Shown piece after piece: positions 61,203 through 64,000 of a stretch of 64,000 nucleotides of DNA. Each line of letters begins with the position of its first letter. Within the stretch, counting starts at the first letter, position 1. The stretch is from Paraclostridium dentum (GTDB lineage: Bacteria > Bacillota > Clostridia > Peptostreptococcales > Peptostreptococcaceae): the NCBI RefSeq assembly GCF_012922555.1, contig NZ_WIPK01000001.1, positions 248,001 through 312,000 on the forward strand, given 5' to 3'. Under the pieces are notes generated by a model. That model did no database searches, was not told the origin of the DNA, and saw nothing but the letters and a program-made list of their open reading frames with translations. A program made the translations under genes and the position numbers.

Positions 61203-61952
61203 TTAAAATGCTTGGTAAAGAAGCTTTATAGCCACAGCTACAGCCATAAATAAAAAAATTGGTTTTATTAGTTGAGATCCTTTATTTATAGCTACTTTAG
61301 CTCCTATATATCCACCTAATACCATAGAAATAGCATAAAAAATTGCTACTTTGTAAAGTATTTGACCACTAAACATAAATAATATAAGTGCTGTAAAATT
61401 ACTTGTAAAATTTAAAATTTTAGTATTTGCAGATGCATGTAAAAAATCAAATCCATAAATTTTTATAAAAGCAAATGTTAGAAATGTACCTGTGCCAGGT
61501 CCAAAAAACCCATCATAAAAACCTAAGGCAAAAGCCATAATAATTCCTTTTTTTATGTTTTCTTTACTAAGGTTTTCGAATTTATCTTCCTTACCTAAAT
61601 CCTTCTTTAAATATGTATATAGTGCAACTATTAGTATCATAAGAAAAACTAAAATATTTAAAATATTTTCACTTATAGATAAAACACATTTAACACCTAG
61701 GAGACACCCTAAAATTGTAAATGGAATTAATTTTTTTAATAACTCGATATTAGTTTTACCTGACTTTGAATACTTGTATGCACTAGAAAAACAACCAAAA
61801 GCACCTGCAAACTTATTGGTTCCAAGAGCTAAATGAGCGGGAAGACCTGCCATTAATAAAACGGGCATACTTATTAAGCCACCACCACCTGCTATTGAAT
61901 CAACGAAAGCAGCTAAAAAACCACCAAGACAAAGAAATAAAATTGTAAGCAT
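61203..61952 (-). CDS. TSUP-family permease (TauE/SafE), short form
   Basis: A 249-residue membrane protein with about eight helices. The first repeat has GGGGLISMPVLLMAGLPAHLALGTNK and the second has GFYDGFFGPGTGTFLTFAFIK and ANTKILNFTSN, both strong TauE/SafE signatures. It is shorter than, and clearly different from, the TSUP gene at 40785, so they are not recent duplicates. The substrate is probably a sulfur compound or a small carboxylate. The ATG has GGAGG upstream. It is divergent from the McrB-like gene. Confidence 0.87.
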   Translation of the reverse strand: MLTILFLCLGGFLAAFVDSIAGGGGLISMPVLLMAGLPAHLALGTNKFAGAFGCFSSAYKYSKSGKTNIELLKKLIPFTILGCLLGVKCVLSISENILNILVFLMILIVALYTYLKKDLGKEDKFENLSKENIKKGIIMAFALGFYDGFFGPGTGTFLTFAFIKIYGFDFLHASANTKILNFTSNFTALILFMFSGQILYKVAIFYAISMVLGGYIGAKVAINKGSQLIKPIFLFMAVAVAIKLLYQAF

Positions 61953-62019
61953 AATTCCTCCAACAGTAAAATTTATTTATAATTATTATAATATAAAAGA
62001 AATACAAATGTAATTAGGC

Positions 62020-62051
62020 TGATTAATATTAAATCACAATCATATTAATCA
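62020..62051. promoter_or_regulatory. 10-bp inverted repeat between TSUP and McrB-like genes
   Basis: TGATTAATAT at 62020-62029 is the reverse complement of ATATTAATCA at 62042-62051, with 12 bases between. It lies between two divergent genes, upstream of a TATAAT at 62078. Confidence 0.4.
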
Positions 62052-62104
62052 AATAGAGCTCATATATTTTACTAAGGTATAATATATGGTAAAGGGGAGT
62101 GATT

Positions 62105-63442
62105 ATGGTGGCTAGAGATATAGTTATAGATTTCTTAACAAAACTATCTATAGATATAGAAAATAAAGCAGATGTAGATGTAAGTTATAGCCAGCAAAGA
62201 GATTACTTTTCTAGTGGTAAAATATTAGGGCAACCCATATATTATGTATTTAAATATTTTAGGAAAGAAGAACAATTAGGATTATACATAGAGTCAAGAG
62301 ATGCAGAAGGGGCTCAATTTTTAAAAGATATTTACTATGAAAAAAATGAGTTTATATCAAGAAAAGTAGGATATGAGCTTGGTATAAGTGAAAGAAAGCA
62401 AAATAAAGATTGGGTTAGAATGGGATTTGAAATAGATGTTGACAATTTCAATGAACTTATGGAGTATAGAAAATTATATCTGCATGCATTTCTAAAGTTT
62501 AAATCAGCCATAGAAAAAATAGTAGAAAAATACGTAGATGCAATATTCAACTTTGCTGGGAATTTTGGATATACAAAAACAGAATTATTAAGAGAAGTTT
62601 TTATGGAAGAAGAAGTTTTAGATGATATAATTTTTAATTTAGACTTTAAAAAAAATATAGTATTGCAGGGCCCTTCAGGTGTTGGAAAAACATTTATAGC
62701 AAAGCGAATTTGCTATTTTCATCAAGGGAACAGAGATAATTCAAATATAGAAATGGTTCAATTTCATGAAAATTATACCTATGAAGAATTTGTAAGAGGA
62801 TATAAAAAGGGAAAAGATGGAGAAGACTATATAAAAAATGGGGTATTTTATGATTTTATAAAAAAAGCTCAGTCTTATCCGGAGCATAAGCATTACTTTA
62901 TAATAGATGAAATAAATCGAGTTGATGCCAATAAAATATTTGGAGAAATAAACTCTATAATCGAAAATAACAAAAGGGGAAAAGAAAATTCTATCAAACT
63001 TATTTATAGCGAGAGTGATGAGAGTTTTTATATTCCAGACAATGTTTATATAATAGCAACATTAAATACTGCTGATAAAAATCTAAAAGACATAGGTTAT
63101 CCATTAAGAAGAAGGTTTGGATTTATAGATATAGAACCTGTTTTTGAAAATATAGACTTTAGAAATTACCTTGGAGAATGTTTAGGTGTAGAGATGGCAG
63201 ACCAAGTAGTCTGTAATATGAGCAAATTGAATAAGATAATAGATGAAGATGAAGATTTAGGCAAAAACTATAAGATAGGACAAAGTTATTTTATGTTATC
63301 TAGTAAAATTGATGAGTATATAGTGGACAGTTGGTATAGGCAAGTAATAAAAAGAGATATAGAACCTTTAATAAGAAGCTATATGACAAATAAAGAGAAA
63401 AGCTATATAAATGATATAATTAAAAAATTATTTGATGATTAA
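62105..63442 (+). CDS. stand-alone McrB-like AAA+ GTPase/ATPase
   Basis: A 445-residue protein. The N-terminal half (about 1-165) is an uncharacterised domain that fits no restriction-recognition domain I can name. The C-terminal half is the McrB-type AAA+ module: Walker A GPSGVGKT (Lys195), Walker B IIDEINR (Asp268, Glu269), the McrB signature NTADK (residues 321-325) and an arginine finger region in LRRRFGF. McrB normally works with the nuclease McrC, but no mcrC-like gene follows; a terminator and a regulator gene come next. The ATG at 62105 has GGGGAG five bases upstream. Confidence 0.87.
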   Translation: MVARDIVIDFLTKLSIDIENKADVDVSYSQQRDYFSSGKILGQPIYYVFKYFRKEEQLGLYIESRDAEGAQFLKDIYYEKNEFISRKVGYELGISERKQNKDWVRMGFEIDVDNFNELMEYRKLYLHAFLKFKSAIEKIVEKYVDAIFNFAGNFGYTKTELLREVFMEEEVLDDIIFNLDFKKNIVLQGPSGVGKTFIAKRICYFHQGNRDNSNIEMVQFHENYTYEEFVRGYKKGKDGEDYIKNGVFYDFIKKAQSYPEHKHYFIIDEINRVDANKIFGEINSIIENNKRGKENSIKLIYSESDESFYIPDNVYIIATLNTADKNLKDIGYPLRRRFGFIDIEPVFENIDFRNYLGECLGVEMADQVVCNMSKLNKIIDEDEDLGKNYKIGQSYFMLSSKIDEYIVDSWYRQVIKRDIEPLIRSYMTNKEKSYINDIIKKLFDD

Positions 63443-63478
63443 AAAATCCCTTATATGATAAATATCAGGGATTTTTTA
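63441..63478 (+). terminator. intrinsic terminator after McrB-like gene
   Basis: AAAAAATCCCTTATAT pairs with ATATCAGGGATTTTTT with one mismatch. Confidence 0.88.
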
Positions 63479-63532
63479 TTTTATATAGTAAGTTATAATA
63501 TAGTACAGGAATATAAAAAAGGAGAGTTTATT

Positions 63533-64000
63533 ATGAATGGTAATGAAAGAAGAGAAAAGATTATAGAAATTTTGAAGAATTCATCAAAACCAGTGAGTGG
63601 TTCAGATTTGTCTAAAATTTTAGATGTAAGTAGACAACTTATAGTTTCTGATGTTGCATTAATAAGAGCTACAGGTATAAATATTGTATCAACTCCGAAA
63701 GGATATATATTAAATGAGGAAGCATGTGAAAATAGTTTAATAAAGACAATAGCATGTAGACATTCTAAAGAATTTATCGAGGATGAACTTAATATAATTG
63801 TAGATGAAGGAGCAACTGTATTAAATGTTATAGTTGAACATAGTGTATATGGTCAGCTAACTGGCAATTTACATGTATCATCTAGACGAGATATAAGAGA
63901 ATTTATGAAAAAATTAGGTGAAGATACAACTAATCCATTATCACAATTAACTGATGGAGTTCATCTTCATACTATAAAATGTGAAAATGAGGAAGTTTTA
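63533..64000 (+). CDS. niaR: NiaR-type transcriptional repressor of NAD synthesis (3' truncated)
   Basis: The first 156 residues of a regulator that continues beyond the window. An N-terminal winged helix (about 4-60; NGNERREKIIEILKNSS, then SRQLIVSDVALIR) is followed by a 3H domain with the conserved His residues in ACRHSKEF, VIVEHSVYG and DGVHLHTI. This is the NiaR (YrxA) layout, a nicotinic-acid-responsive repressor of NAD synthesis and niacin uptake genes. The ATG follows AAAGGAGAG. Its targets are not in the window. Confidence 0.88.
   Translation, partial: MNGNERREKIIEILKNSSKPVSGSDLSKILDVSRQLIVSDVALIRATGINIVSTPKGYILNEEACENSLIKTIACRHSKEFIEDELNIIVDEGATVLNVIVEHSVYGQLTGNLHVSSRRDIREFMKKLGEDTTNPLSQLTDGVHLHTIKCENEEVL

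Noticed and set aside
62105-64000. A complete McrBC restriction system
   Set aside because: No McrC-like nuclease follows; the next gene is a NiaR-type regulator after a terminator.

Overview
The window is low-GC, gene-dense DNA from an anaerobic, spore-forming Firmicute. The best lineage marker is at 35.7-40.6 kb: a two-subtilisin fusion (CspB joined to CspA) followed by a pseudoprotease CspC. In established knowledge this arrangement is typical of the Peptostreptococcaceae (the Clostridioides difficile family). The [FeFe] hydrogenase with HydE, HydG and HydF, the c-di-AMP-type BusR-like regulator, the L,D-transpeptidase and the strong AGGAGG ribosome binding sites fit that family. I cannot fix the genus. 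I saw no insertion sequence, prophage, CRISPR array or rRNA gene; there is one tRNA gene, tRNA-Ser(UGA).

Layout. 0-12.9 kb: a truncated gene, a membrane-anchored beta-carbonic anhydrase, a FUSC membrane protein, a CstA-type carbon-starvation transporter, an SH3-YkuD L,D-transpeptidase, an AI-2E-type permease, a fructose PTS locus (PRD regulator, fruK, fruA) and a lipoprotein. 12.9-19 kb: a yybP-ykoY (Mn2+) riboswitch controls the first of two duplicated P-type cation ATPases, with a 48-residue membrane protein between them; the second ATPase keeps a related promoter and terminator but no aptamer. 19-29 kb: M20 dipeptidase, flavodoxin-ferredoxin, two PIG-L deacetylases, a BCCT osmolyte transporter convergent with a GntR-TrkA_C (BusR-like) regulator, a NifX-like/Fur/DUF134 operon, a nitrilase-family amidase and a DUF4397 protein.

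29-41 kb: a BFD-like [2Fe-2S] protein, a short [FeFe] hydrogenase with variant H-cluster motifs, its three maturases hydE-hydG-hydF, then an uncharacterised gene divergent from cspBA-cspC, the spore-germination protease locus. 41-51 kb: a TSUP permease, two sensor kinases without response regulators, tRNA-Ser, a SWIM-SNF2 helicase and several small proteins, one built of 22-residue repeats behind a 19-bp perfect hairpin.

51-57 kb: a LacI-regulated alpha-glucoside PTS cluster (regulator, EIICB, an endonuclease/exonuclease/phosphatase-family enzyme, GH13 glucosidase, O-acetyltransferase) with a 30-bp perfect palindromic operator, a cre-like site inside the promoter and an 89-nt hairpin inside the cluster. 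57-64 kb: a TetR-controlled ABC exporter, three small or uncharacterised genes, a second TSUP permease, a stand-alone McrB-like AAA+ ATPase and the start of a NiaR-type NAD repressor.

Most transcription units end in clear intrinsic terminators, several of them shared by convergent genes. Two genes (the transpeptidase and cspBA) appear to lack an ATG, GTG or TTG start at the proper distance from their ribosome binding site and may start at ATA.
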